Program-made: the position numbers and the translations under genes
Shown here: one piece after another, positions 12,134-24,100 of the stretch
Layout: every line of letters begins with the position of its first letter
Position numbering within the stretch: the first letter of the stretch is position 1
Source of the DNA: Monosporascus cannonballus
Lineage: Eukaryota > Ascomycota > Sordariomycetes > Xylariales
Assembly (NCBI GenBank): GCA_004154925.1
Contig: QJNS01000085.1
Location: 62,001-126,000 of the forward strand
Direction: 5' to 3'
Length of the DNA stretch: 64,000 nucleotides
The notes under the pieces: model-generated
What the model saw: the letters and a program-made list of their open reading frames with translations, nothing else
What the model was told of the DNA's origin: nothing
The model's database searches: none

Positions 12134-13434
12134 AGAAGGGTGCGCATCGCGTTATTGCTATTTATCTCGGGGCGTCGCGTAAAACTACCTGGTTCGCCTG
12201 GCTCTGCGGATGGGACTGGCTGACTCTCTAGCTTGGGAACGCGCCGGTATCATTAGGGCACGCGAGAACTTAAGTGGGAGTAAGGAGCATCGGTTGGTGT
12301 TTTGGGTGTTCGGGGCAATCCGTAAGCTAAAAAATGTTGATGATGTACGTACGGCTTACGGCGATAGAGGGCAGTTGATACCTCCATTTTTTTTAATTTA
12401 CCTCCACTTCGAACGGGGAACCCGTCTATTCGTATGGCTTAGCTGGGCATGTTGAAAGCTTGCTTACCGCGCCGGCAAGGGTTGTGTTCGTAACTTTTGA
12501 CTGCCACCTACCTAGTCGGCTTGGTAGTCGTGTACATATTATATATTATTGATAGATGTCATGCATGACTTTATCGTCCTCTACCCTACCGTTACCGGCC
12601 CTCTCTTGTATTGTCTTGCCTGAAAGCCGGCCGAATGGAGCTCAGCTCACCTCAACGGATATATATCACTGGGCACGTCCCATGTGTCTGACGTCAAGAT
12701 TTCGACAGCTACGGCGAGAGTGGTGTAGCGGGCTACTGGGATTCGACCCACGGTCTCTTTGACGACTTGGGGTTTGTCAATGTCGCGAGCGCGCATGTTG
12801 GTGGTCCCATCATTGTCTTTATAGTTCGTAGCGGGTTCGAGGACCGATTCCCGAAGGTTACTCCACGCCACCTTTGCGTACACAGTGGTCCAGTGTTGCC
12901 TCGTGCGGTGTACCGGTTGGCATAGGAGGGATCTTCTCGGCTTAGTCCTGACTCTTTTCTTTACGTTGTACTAAACAGCATGGAGAACGACCCTCAGAAC
13001 TACCCAGGTAGGCGCGTAGATAAATAGTATTCATTATGTCTTGTATTCGGGTATGTAATGCCCAAGGCACGCTGTCGGAATATGTTGTTTTCCCCAGTAT
13101 AAGGACGTTTGAGTTACCACAGCCAACTGAATTGATAGTGGAGGCCCATGATATGGGAGTCGTATATCAACTGAGCATCCCTCTCCGTCGTGCAAACACT
13201 CGCTTCGGATATGCTTTAGCGGTCGGTCGTGGACTGGGATCATGCTGTACGTCTGGCAGTTAGCTCCATCTATCAGCCCTGCAGATAAGGTCCGACTTAC
13301 ACGGCATAAGCCGTCCGTAGCTCTAACGAGTCAGGGAATGATGCTAGGAGCTCGATAAAGGGCCGAGGCAAGGAGCACGAAATGCGTGTCCCAACAAAGC
13401 CTGCGAGAGATCATAAAGTGGACTCTGCAAACCC
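12134..13434. other. Convergent intergenic region between SEC7 and HSM3
   Basis: 1.3 kb holding the two 3' ends. Nothing in it can be called a gene. A short sequence near 12,690-12,760 resembles a tRNA T-loop but no complete cloverleaf can be formed. A short ATG frame at 12,980 followed by GTAGGC has no convincing second exon. Confidence 0.5.
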
Positions 13435-14613
13435 TCACGTCGTAGTTGTCGAAGTCGTCATGACATCACGTATAAAGCTCCTCAGCTCATCAGCCTCCTC
13501 AGGCACGGTCCGATCCGGCAGGGTAAGTATTGCCTCCTTAAGCGTCTCGTCCCGGGCCGTGGCATCCCTGACGAGGCTCCTGAGCGTCTCCATCTTATGG
13601 TTCGAATAGGGGGTCACGCGCTGGATGCTCAGCAACGCCTCGAAGAAGTCGATGAGGCTCAGGTGCATGAGCATGTCCTCCACGTCGATCATGTGCAGTG
13701 CCGCGAATCGCAGCAGGCCGGCATCCTCCTCGAGGCCGGCATATCTCTCGTTCAAGTCGGGGAAGTCGGTGCGCGAGAGCGCGGGCAGGTTCAGGGCTGC
13801 CAAGCGAGGGAGAGCGCGGAGTAGACGACCCTGGGCCAGGGTGCGCTGCTGGTCGCTAAGTCTCGGCTCCCCGTCCGGGCGCTGCTGGTGGCCGTCGCGG
13901 CTGCAAAGCGACAATATCAAGGCGTAGATGTCGCGATCGTGGAGGATCCTGCGCCACATGAGGCCCTGGCCGGGCGGCCTGCGGACAGCGATCTCGGTGC
14001 CGTTGACCGAGAGCCCCTCTGGCGGGCGGGAGCCGCAGTCGACGTCCAGCAGGTCGCCGAGCACGCGCGAGCCCTTCTCGCCGACCTCGACCTGGGGAGC
14101 GCTGAGCCACTGCGCCACGAAGCTCGTGACGACGTTCTTCATCATGGCCAGGATGGCGGCGTCGGCGGGCGACTTGGCGGCCTTCTCGAGCACCGTCATG
14201 GCGAGGATGTTGGCCGAGGGCGCGGGCGACCGCATGGCCTGTATTATGGCGTCCTCGGAGGCGAGCGAGAGCACCTGGGTCAGGGTCAGGGGGCGCAGGA
14301 GCTTGACGGCCAGGCCGCAGAGCGTGGCCGGGTCCTGCTGGTATTGCTTGAGCACCTCGGTGAGCTTGGGGAGTAGTCGGGGTACGAGGGGAGGGATGTT
14401 TGCATCTGCATTATGTCACGTTAGAAAGACAGACATCTACGCATAGATAAATAGGCGATCCGTACCTGTCAACTGCAGCTCAACATCGTCGAACAACTTG
14501 GCTGCCAGAGGGAGGTTCGGGTCCTGGAGCAGATCATCCAGATGCTTGTCGAGGGCGTCGACGCCGGTTACGGGGATGGTGTCGGTGTCCATCTTGACTG
14601 CTATCCTGCTCAT
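13435..14613 (-). CDS. HSM3: 26S proteasome assembly chaperone Hsm3 / PSMD5-like
   Basis: Two exons, complement of 13435-14405 and 14466-14613, separated by a 60-base intron (GTACGG ... TGCAG), give about 372 residues. The segment LKQYQQDPATLCGLAVKLLRPLTLTQVLSLAS and the later AAKSPADAAILAMM...LSAPQVEVGEKGSRVLGDLL are what I recall of the fungal Hsm3 N-terminal domain family. In yeast Hsm3 is an all-helical ARM/HEAT-like chaperone that binds the Rpt1 C-terminus during proteasome base assembly; its older name comes from a mismatch-repair phenotype. The start is the ATG encoding MSRIAVK at 14613; an in-frame ATG at 14592 is an alternative. At about 372 residues it is shorter than yeast Hsm3 (about 480), and the end is a low-complexity run of Thr. 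It is divergent to RPC31. The family call rests on recalled similarity, not on a catalytic motif. Confidence 0.72.
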
Positions 14614-15358
14614 ATCTATCGACAAGATAGGGGGATAGGGTGTGAAGGAAGACGGAGGCGCTTGCTAAGATGCCGACGAGGAATAACTGGGAAAGAAGTA
14701 AAGGCCGGGAAGAAGAGAGACAGGGAAGAAGAATAGCCCACCTACGTCAAGTTTAACCTTAGTAGATGTAGGAGGTACCGGTATGTACGGATATGGGGAA
14801 TTACGAGTTACTGGGATTGCTGGCGTTACCGGGACTGGGGGGACTACCATACGGGGGGGATCTTGGGCTCTGATCTGGTGGAGAGGCACTATAAGGTTAG
14901 CGGGGTAAGGCTGTGTGCGGCGTGGACTGGGATATGTAATGTATGTGCTGTCGGCTATGGGCCCGCCCCATCCCACTCCAAGATCGGCAGGAAACCCCAC
15001 CGAGCCCACCGAGTCCACCGATGTTCCCCGCCAAAATTTTGAGGGTTCAATCATTCATTCATCAGTCGTTCGAATATCGATCCCATCATCCCTCCCATCC
15101 ATCCATCTATCTATTTGACGCCTTTCTCGTATACAACAAATTAACTGTTTTCTAGACCCCCCAACCCCCAACCCCCTGCCGTCTCATCGGATTCCGATTT
15201 CAATTTTTTCGCATACGTATGCACATGTATGTACCTGTAGACCGAAACGAATAGAGAACAAGAACGACGAAGACGACAACCGGAAGCTTCCCACCTCCAC
15301 CCACCCACCTCTACTCCTCCTCCTCCTCCTCCTCCTCCCCCGTCGATGAATCGCCAGA
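14614..15358. promoter_or_regulatory. Divergent promoter region of HSM3 and RPC31
   Basis: 745 bases between two divergent starts. The RPC31-proximal side is C/T-rich, ending in a (CTC)n tract at about 15,312-15,338 just before the start codon. No gene is supported here. Confidence 0.55.
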
Positions 15359-15378
15359 ATGTCCGGCCGCGGCGGTAG
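15346..15378 (+). other. Short uORF overlapping the RPC31 start codon
   Basis: An ATG at 15346 opens an 11-codon frame (including the stop TAG) that overlaps the main ATG at 15359 in another frame. Its -3 base is T, a weak context, while the main ATG has A at -3, so leaky scanning is expected. Whether the 5' end of the mRNA includes it cannot be seen. Confidence 0.45.
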
Positions 15379-16267
15379 AGGAGGCAGAGGCGGCGGTCGC
15401 GGCGGCCGCGGCGGTGGAAAACCCGCGCCGCCGGGGCTGCCGGGGTTCGACAACGAGACGAACATGCTGATCCAGGGGGAGCCGCAGGAGACGTACCCGA
15501 AGACGTACAAGCCGCCGCTGGCGCCGGGTCTGACGGCGTCCGAGGCCCGGGGCGTCGCGTCGTTCGTGGCCTTCCGGCGCGCGTTCCGCGACACCCCGCT
15601 GTACACGCACCGCCACATGATCACCGTGTCGGAGACGGAAACGTCGGGCGGCCCCACGGCCCCCGTGCCGCGCACCTACGGCCGCGCCCAGGCCAACGCG
15701 CGCTACGCCGTCAAGACCCGCGCCACCGTCGACCCCTTCCTCGCCGTCCCCATGTACAGCCACCGGTTCGTCAACGAGGCGCGCGCTCTGCCCGACCTGC
15801 GCGGCAGGCCCTACGTCAAGGACTTCTTCCCCGAGGAGCTGTGGGCGACGCTCGACGGCAAGGACAAGGGCGGGCCCAAGGGCGGCGCGGGCGGGAAGGA
15901 GAAGCAGCGGGCCGGGACCAAGCGCGCCAGGGGAGACGGGGTAGTAGTCGACGTCGACGACCCGTTCGCGGATCTGGACGACATAGTGGACCGCCACAGC
16001 AAGCGCCGCGCCGAGCAGCAGCCGGAGACGGAGGATGAGCGTAAGAAGCGCATCGAGGAGGCCGTGGCCGGCGACCGGGCCGACGGCGAGGAGGGCGAGC
16101 CGGCCGAGGTCGACATCGACGAGGAAGAGGCCGAGATGACGCAGGAGGACGACGACTACGAGGACGACGAGGACGGCGGCGACTACGACGCCGAGCAGTA
16201 CTTCGACGACGGCGCCGATAATGACATGGAGGACGAGGGCGTCGGGGAGTCCGCCATGGACTTCTAG
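15359..16267 (+). CDS. RPC31: DNA-directed RNA polymerase III subunit Rpc31 (RPC7)
   Basis: A single-exon, 302-residue protein. It begins with an RGG/GGR-rich stretch (about residues 2-20), followed by PPGLPGFDNETNMLIQGEPQETYPK and an FFPEELW motif near residue 160. The last third is extremely acidic (EEEAEMTQEDDDYEDDED) and it ends in Phe. This layout is that of Rpc31/POLR3G, part of the Rpc82-Rpc34-Rpc31 initiation subcomplex of RNA polymerase III in the nucleus, which transcribes tRNA and 5S rRNA genes. The middle is Lys-rich (GKDKGGPKGGAGGKEK). The ATG at 15359 has a good context and no upstream in-frame alternative fits better. GC content of the exon is very high. Confidence 0.9.
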   Translation: MSGRGGRGGRGGGRGGRGGGKPAPPGLPGFDNETNMLIQGEPQETYPKTYKPPLAPGLTASEARGVASFVAFRRAFRDTPLYTHRHMITVSETETSGGPTAPVPRTYGRAQANARYAVKTRATVDPFLAVPMYSHRFVNEARALPDLRGRPYVKDFFPEELWATLDGKDKGGPKGGAGGKEKQRAGTKRARGDGVVVDVDDPFADLDDIVDRHSKRRAEQQPETEDERKKRIEEAVAGDRADGEEGEPAEVDIDEEEAEMTQEDDDYEDDEDGGDYDAEQYFDDGADNDMEDEGVGESAMDF

Positions 16268-16600
16268 CGCTTTTCTGTGAGGGTGGTGTTGTATATTTAT
16301 CTGTCCTTTTGCGGACCGGCTGCGCATACATAATCATAGATGGCGTTTCGAGGAAACAAGGGAGGGGAAAAGAAAAATATCGCCTGCTTGGCTTAGATCT
16401 TAGTTCTTTGATGCCTTCTCGGTTTGTTGTTCGTTCGGACGAGGGATGTGCTTGTCGCGGGTTTTCCGAAACGATACCCTCATAACCTACCTGCCTATCT
16501 ACCCAACTGCTCTTCTACTATGTGCGATTAGGCAAAAGCAGGGTAGATAGGAGGAGGCGCCTCCGATGAATGAGGATATGTCTACCTACGTATCTATCTA

Positions 16601-16627
16601 CTGTCTGTCTGTCTGTCTGTCTGTCTG
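16601..16627 (+). repeat. (CTGT)n microsatellite
   Basis: Nearly seven uninterrupted copies of CTGT. No function is apparent. Confidence 0.9.
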
Positions 16628-17084
16628 GATGCCGTCGGTGGTCAACTGAGTGTAATAATAAACGTCAACTTACATTACGTACGGGAGAATGCAACGTCGG
16701 ATATATATGCAAACGCATTCCATATATGAACCGGTCCCACGTTAATTACCTTGTGTAATCTCCGTATCTCGATTCGAGATAAGGAGAACATCAGGAGGAA
16801 GTTATTCAAAACTTGAAGATCCAGCGTGCTAGCCGGCTAGCTTAATCCATTTTCCCTTTTGACGCAGAAACAGAAAAGTGTTTCAAAAACTCAGTCCATT
16901 CGTTTTCGCTACCCGGGCGCACAGGAAGACGTTACAAAAAGGAAAAGCACGACACAGGGGGCTCGCTGACACAAAGTGGAATAAACCCCCGGGCCACGCA
17001 CGCCCGCCAAACTTACACTGCGCAGGGCTAGAGTAAATGATGGATTGAACTCCAGCAGGGGGGGAAGAGAATATGCGGAGGCAG

Positions 17085-17180
17085 CTATCCTAACCTATCC
17101 TCTTAATCCTGGCCTATCTATCCTACCATACCATACCCTATCATGCCCTAGCCTGGCCTACCACGGCCTGGTTTATCCTA
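17085..17180 (+). repeat. Degenerate CCTAT/CCTGG simple-sequence stretch
   Basis: Repeated CTATCCTAACCTATCC, ACCATACCATACC and GCCTGGCCTACC words make an imperfect pyrimidine-rich minisatellite in the 3' flank of the AAA gene. Confidence 0.6.
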
Positions 17181-17450
17181 TTTCCGTACGAATCTACGCA
17201 TCTATTGGTATCCGAACAATGAAAGCATAGCGAAACGAGGGTCTGCCGACAAAAGAAAGGGAGTCTGTCCAGCCAGGTCGGCGGAACTAAACGCGCCCGT
17301 CAGTCATATAGACTCGTTCTTCTCGCCGTATGAGACTGGATGAACGTGCATTCGCAATCGTGCACATGGCACAAGCCACGAGTAGAGAGAGCCGCGGACG
17401 GAGGTCGGCTTTGGGGGGACGGAGAACGAGAGAAGCAAGCAAGAGCGAGC

Positions 17451-20400
17451 TCAGACGTAGTTCCTCATGGCGTCCTGGTATCCCGGGCCGCCCTTGAGGT
17501 CCCTGTCGAAGCTCTGCAGCACATCGAGGACCTCGCGGATGTGGCGCATGCTCAGGGGCTGGCCCTTGTTGACGGCGAGCGCCTGCGCCGTGCGCACCAC
17601 GTTCTTGATCTGGCGGCCGTTGAGGCTCTGGCGCGCCAGCGTGTTGTAGTCGTCGTCGGTGAAGGGCATGAGGTCGACCTTCTCGAGCACGCGCACGCGC
17701 TCGATGAAGATCTTGAACACGGCCTTCTTAGCCTTGGTGTCGAGCTCGTCGTACCGTAGCGCGATGTGGATGCGTGACTGGAACGCATCGTCGAAGGTCT
17801 GTTGCGGTATAGGAGGGTTAGTTCGTGCTCTGATGCTTCTGAAAACGTGGAGAGAAGCCTGGAAAGGAAGGCAACTGTGAGTACGACATACCTCGACGCG
17901 GTTCGTAGTGAGGAACAAGATTCCCATGAAGTACTCAAGCTGCCTGAGGAAAACGCCGACGAGGGCGTTCCTGTGAATGTCGTGCATGCTTCGTTTCTCT
18001 AGGAAAACATCGGCTTCGTCGAGGAGCAAGATGGCTCCCCAGGTGTGACAGATATCGAGTATCTTCTGCAGCTCCGTCTCGAGATAGCGAGAGTCTGTAC
18101 CCAGCTCGCCAGCCGAGACCATATACAGAGGACACTTGAGTAGCTCACTAATGCCCTCGGCTGTCAGGGTCTTTCCGGTACCCGGGGGACCGTCTGCGAG
18201 ATTCCAGGTTAGTGCTTCTTTACTTGGAACAGAGAGGGCGGTCCAAAGACATATTGAACAGGACAGGGTTAGAGGTAAGCCAAGAAAGGCGGCATCCCAT
18301 GAGTAGAGACACGAGAAGGAGACGAGGGCAACTTACGAAGGACAGCAACGAGTCCCTTGCCCTTGCCTTGAATCACGTCGTCGATACTCTCAGCGGCGTG
18401 GTACTTGTGCGACTCGACGAGGGCCTGCCATGTTTGGTTAGTATTCTGACTCAACCCCAAGCACTTATATTTACGGAACAGAAGGGGTCCGTTAGATTCT
18501 GGCGAATCCGGGGGACACGGAGACCAGCTACTCGCACTCACTTTTACAATCGCCTTGGTCTTAGGCTCCAAAACCAGCGAGTCATAAGCCTGCTCGTTCC
18601 AGGTGATCTCCTTGACGCCGGAGACGGTGAATTCCAACCAGAGCTTCTCGGCAAAGGCAAAGCCAAGTACGACAGGAGACGCGATAAGATACTCCTCATC
18701 CGTGAAGACGGGCGTCGACTCATCGTCCTTGTCGTCGTCCTTGTTGTTCTCATCGGGATCTTCACCGTTCTCCTCCGCTTTACTGGCAGCCTCTTCGCCC
18801 CCGATATCACCGTGCTGCCCTTGAGTGGAGGAGACCTTATCAAACTGCTCCTTGGGATCACCCGTTTCGACCAAAGATTTGGGGATGCGCATGGTCTGTA
18901 CGTCTCCTTTCTTATTCTTGAAGACCTTAGTGACCATCTTAACTTTAGTGGGCTTGTCCAGTGCTGCAATGGCAGCAGCACCACTCACGGCGTCATCGTC
19001 GTCTGATCCGCAACCACAGCCGTCCATCCCGTCATCGCTATCTTCGTCGTCGCTGATAACATCGTGATCCTTAGGACGGACGAGGGAGATTGGGTAATTA
19101 GGGTTGATGCGGCGGTGGGTACTAGCATCCACCATGATGCGGCCGTTGATATTGACCCGGATGATCGATTTCTTCTTTTTGTAATACGCCATGCCAACGT
19201 GGCTCTTGTAGTTGACGCCACTCAGGCTGACAAACTTCTTGCCGCGCTCGATAAGGTCTTTGCGCAACTGTGCCTCATTCTTGTGGTACTTGAGCGGATA
19301 GGTCCCCAGGCTGGTGATCTTGCGCGCACCGCGGAAGTCGCCGATCTCTTCGGACATGCTGCCGTAACCGAATTGCTTTCCGTCGAACTCCAAATACTAC
19401 CAGTGATCTGTGAGTCAACAGCACAAAAAAAAAAAGGACCATCAAAGAGCGGGAGAGAAACCGACCTTGCCTTCAACGTAGTAGTATTCGCCCTTCATAA
19501 TACTGTAATGCTTGTCTGCAACCTCAACATTGAAGACTCGGGGCTGATCAGTGGAGCCATAGGTGGTGGTGTAGGCAAGGGTATTGGGTTTCCATAAAGC
19601 CCATACAAGGTCGAAGGTGATGAGCCCATTCTCCAACATGGGGTACAGGCTTTAGAACGTCAGCAAAGCGGGTTACGCCTCTGTAATCGGTGCTCACCTT
19701 TTCTTGATCTGAGCATAGTCCTTGTCCAGGTACTTAAGGAGGACCTTGAGATGACTTCGCTTCTCGTCGATCCAAGCCTGGACTTTCTTACGCTCCTTAC
19801 GCGTCTTGCCCGTGGGCTCAAGCTCCTTGAGAGTAGATCTATACTCCCTGATGTCCTCAAGGTACCTAATACATGGTCAACACGAAGTCCACAAGGATAG
19901 CTCCCGCAACCAGATGGAAATACTCACAAGAACAGCATGTTGGGATCCAACTTCGGGGTGTCCTCAACGAGGCTGACACCCTTGATGCTGCCCATGACAT
20001 CCTGAAGACTCTCTCGAAGCGCTTTGCTCTTGATATCGACGATGGTTGCCTTGTATTTGCCCTCCCAATCAAACGTACGACGAACGTGGAACAAGAAGCC
20101 GTCGTAGTTAGAGTTGCTCGTCCCCTCGGCCGTATCCTGGAGCTTATAGTTATGTATCTGGGAATCCCAGACTTGATCGACCCGTTTGTACTCCATGCGT
20201 TGCGTTACTGCCTTTCGGCTTTTCGAGGCTTTATTCCCGAGTGAGCCGGGTTCTCCAAGGTCATCGAAGAGCCCGCCATCGCCGAACGTGTTGTTGCCTC
20301 TTCGATTACGGTCGCCAGGAGGGGCTAGAGGGAAGCGCCTGGTTCGTGCCCCGCCACGGCCGGAGACGGCGCGTGCGTAATCAAAGGGCGAATCGTCACC

Positions 20401-21171
20401 CATGGCGCCGTTAAAACCGGTGTTGAGTCCACCGGAACCAAGGCCACCAGTTCCAAGGCCGGCAGATCCTAAGCCACCAGAAGCTAATGCTCCGTTTCCG
20501 AAAGCATTCGTGTTCAAGATGCCACCGTTAAGGCTACCAACAGGTATCCCGCTGCTATTCCCGAGACCCAGCGACAATACTTGCCGCTGTATCTGTTGCA
20601 TCTGTTGTTGAAGCTCCTGGACCTGCTGCTGCATGGGCCCGGTGCGGGCATTCTGGCCGTCATCGGCTTTGGAGACATCACTGGACTCAGAGTCCGAGTC
20701 GCTCGTACTAGCATCCGACGCTGTCGACTCGACCTTGGCTGCTTTCTTCGACTTTTTGGGCTTCGACATCTTCTTAGCCGGATTCTGGATATTTTGTCTT
20801 TTCTTGTGGGCGGTCTTTTTCTTATTGTCCGGCATCTCGGCGTCCGAGTCGGCGGACTCCTCTGAGTAAGATTCAGCATCTTCGTCGTCGCTGCCCTCGC
20901 TGGACGAACTCTCCGGGCTAGCTATGGTGACCTTCTTGGATTTGCCGACTTTGACCTTCTTGGGCTGTCCGGCGTGCTTCTGCGCCCCCTTCTTTGTTTT
21001 CTTGCCGGAGCCATCTTTTTTGCTGGACTCGGGCGAGTTACTCATCTGCCCCTCGGCTGACGCAAGCGCCTTATTGTCACGGGTATTAGCGATGCTGCCT
21101 TCACGGCGGTCGACCCCAGAATCAGTGCTGGCCACTTGGGCGTCCATGTTGGCATTCATGTCAGAAGACAT
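17451..21171 (-). CDS. Fungal AAA-family ATPase, single C-terminal AAA domain (DUF7025-type)
   Basis: Seven exons give 1,062 residues: complement of 17451-17798, 17892-18193, 18337-18424, 18542-19396, 19466-19649, 19698-19865 and 19928-21171; every join keeps frame. The N-terminal ~330 residues are low complexity: Ser/Lys/acidic tracts, KKTKKGAQKH and KKPKKSKKAAK patches suggestive of nuclear localisation, a Gln-rich coiled coil (QQQVQELQQQMQQIQRQ), and GLGTGGLGSGG repeats. A central conserved region (LYPMLENGLITFDLVWAL...YYYVEGKYLEFDG...HVGMAYYKKKK) is typical of a large fungal ATPase family with many paralogues and no defined role. The ATPase core has Walker A GPPGTGKT (about 849-856), Walker B ILLLDEAD (Asp 905, Glu 906), sensor TTNR and an arginine-finger candidate in FQSRIH, so it should be active. 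Two acidic inserts lie between the central region and the ATPase. Introns include one of only 48 bases with a TAAAG acceptor and one with a GTCGGT donor, which are the least certain joins. Confidence 0.9.
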
Positions 21172-24100
21172 AGCTGCAAGAAACGACGGAGCCTCTGTAC
21201 TGATGCCAAGCTATCAATGGCGATTTGGTATTAAGGTACTCAATATGTATGTAGACAAGGGTCTATACTGAGATAATGGGTGAGACGAAAAGGCGGGGGA
21301 CCTCCTGGGGACGGTTAAACAGCCAGTGGTCTTGTGCTATGGCAGTAATGCAGTCGTGTCGCCCCGATTCTACCCTTATCCAATGATTAGCAAACAAGTG
21401 CAATCCTGGTGTTAAAAAAAGACATGAAATGCAGACGCCTCTTTGGCTTCCGGAGTGGGGCAGACGCTCGAAGCCGTGAAGAGGATTCTGTGTTTCCGAG
21501 GAGTACAGATCCAAGGTCCGGGGATACGGAGTCGCACACTTGAGACCTCGAAAAGGCTGTTTCCTGCTGCCAAATATACAATCTGGTGAGGCGTGGTGGG
21601 ATCAATGGAGAAGGCACAAAAGGAAGCAAATTTAAGATACTTGCCTGTGTTGTCAGCACGGGGAGTAGGAAGCACCTCTATGCAGGAAAGTTTGTAGTAT
21701 ATGTAGGTATTCCCTTTCAGCGGTCCAGTGGGAATTGCGGGTTGCTATTGCAAACGTTGTTTACTCGATACTGATGGGGTGAATCAGGATCAAGAAAGGG
21801 CAACGTAGTGATTATACGGAACCTACCTTGTAGATAGCTGGGAGGGATATAAGACGAAGATCGCGGAGGCCGGCGCACAAGGCAGCAGGGTGGTGGATAT
21901 GGAATTTATACATGCCAGGCCAAAAGCCGAACCAACAGAAAATTTGGTGGTTCGTAATACATGCTTACATGCTACACATGCACGCCCGCCTGCCAAGATA
22001 CATATGTGCCACATGCAGGTTTAAATGGACGGGTGCCTATGGCTGCTAGGCATGGTCGACAGGCGAGAGGCTTCTCTGCATACAAAGTTTTATGGATCTC
22101 GTCAATGAGCGAGGCGGGACGCAGCCACGAAAGCCGGACGATAGAGACAAGGCGAGACAGACACTGACTGGGATTAGATCGACAGGCTGCAGTCCTAAAC
22201 AGGTAGGGGAGTCATCAACAAAGCAGTGGCAGGATGTCAAAAGCGGCTGTGCCAGTGGCGGATCAAGGTGGAGGGGGTATAGAAAGGACGCTGCAGAGGC
22301 TCTCTGCAGGCCTGGATTATCTGGCGGCATTCCATGGGCCGTAATAGATGCATATATCGTATGCGTGTGCACATATACGAGGTGACGTAGGGTCTCGAGC
22401 CAGTCGGGTGTATTCGATGTATGGATGGCCCCAGGTCGCTATAGAAGATGACTTCCTGCAGTTGAGGGACTGTTACGCGACGTTATGCGCGGAGCCACTA
22501 GTGTATTGTAATTTAGCTCTATAGGGGACCAGAGTGATGACTGGGTCCGTAATCTGAACTCTTTGCCAAGGCTCTTACAAGACCTTGCGCTGCCAATAGG
22601 CTGCCGCCTCATTCTATATACATGCCTGGAGGGCCTATACACGCAACCGTCTTAACCTGCCTGGCGGCTACGTTGCCGCGCGCATCTCTTCTCTGTCTCT
22701 GCTGCAGATACTAAAATATAGCTACTTCCAGGAATGGGAAGTCTGCTCCAGGAAGTTATTAGTCAGCTGCCAACTCACAGGACGCTTGTGAAATATGGAG
22801 CCCAGTATCTCTAATGGCTCACCAAATGGACACAACACAGCGCTAGGCGAGGGCTAACGCTACTGCACTGCATATGTAATGGTCAACAATCCGTCCCATG
22901 TTCAAAATCACGTACGTCGTATCATATTATATTGCGCCTACCGCACTAGACTATATGTATCTTCCCTCTATCCTGTGGAGCCCTCTTCACACCTGCATTG
23001 TCCACTGCCTGTGGGTCCTGTTGGATATATAAAAGGTCAACGCGGGAAGACAGGCACGGCGCCGATGGGGTAACCTTGTTCCTACATACATACGGGCGCT
23101 GGACTTTTAGCCTACAGGAACCTACTTTGTCAATAAGTGGACTTGAGCAGACCCGAATGTTTTTTCAGGATGGGAAGACATTTTGAGCTTCAAGGTTTGC
23201 TCGATACTGGTTTCGTCCCGATCATTCCTTCCATACAGGTGACTGTAGAATGTGATCTCCCCTACAGAGTGAGCGTGGGTTTTGAATGTATCAAGGCTGA
23301 GACTTGCATCTGCTTTGAAAACTAACCACCGGCCGGCTCTTACTTCTATAGGTATATATGCTCCCCTTTCGGCAGGCTTTCACTGCAACGCAACGTTAGG
23401 TCGCTTAATGTTGAAATAGGGAATGGGGAGTGAGGCTGAACCCAACCGGTGAGGACTGGGTGCATTAAGACCCATACCCTTGCTCAACGATCTGGGCGGG
23501 ATGCAACCCTTTAGAGCCCATCTGAAGAAGGAATCTTATATGAGAATAATCGGTCATCTTCAGCTAGCCAGCAGTCCCGAATTTAAACCAGTGTGGCGCT
23601 AGGAAATGAATTGGAGTAGCTGGTGGCTGCTGAAAAAGAGGAGGCCGCGATGTTTCATAATTGCACATCTGTAACGGCTGGAGTTTAATTCGTGGGCAGC
23701 CATTCAACTGATGGATCGGAAGTAGAACATCACACGTGCGTCTGCATTCATGTATAGGTACCTACCGTACGCAAGGAGAGCCTTGGAAGCAGTGCCTGGT
23801 GGCTAGAAGACAGGGTGAACGGCGACCCCAACTTGAATGGCACGGTAACCTGAGGCAGTACATGCGTTCCATGTGTTTTCAATGTCCAATCATAATGACT
23901 ACCGCCTCATCTCTGCAGACCGCCTCGGATTTGAAGATAAAAGGAGAAGCGAGCGCGCCAAAACGAGGCCGGGGCCAACAGGCTCGACTCGGTAATGGCA
24001 AGACTTGAGGTTGCAATTTCTTAAAATCGCCAGAGGCTGTAATAATCCCAACTCCAGGTCTTCATCTCCCTTCTCAGGTTACACGCCCAGACTTGCCGGG

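Larger units (their letters stand above)
16268..17450. other. Convergent intergenic region between RPC31 and the AAA ATPase gene
   Basis: 1.18 kb with both 3' ends. It holds a CTGT microsatellite and a CCTAT-like degenerate simple repeat, listed separately. No gene is seen. Confidence 0.55.

Noticed and set aside
12690..12850. Possible tRNA gene or tRNA pseudogene (GGGATTCGACCC and GTGGTGTAGCGG words)
   Set aside because: A T-loop-like stem can be drawn but the loop length is wrong and neither strand gives acceptor, D and anticodon stems at proper spacing.
15311..16327. A 338-codon open frame antisense to RPC31
   Set aside because: It is a GC-content shadow of the RPC31 exon: valine/leucine/arginine repeats mirror the acidic coding strand.
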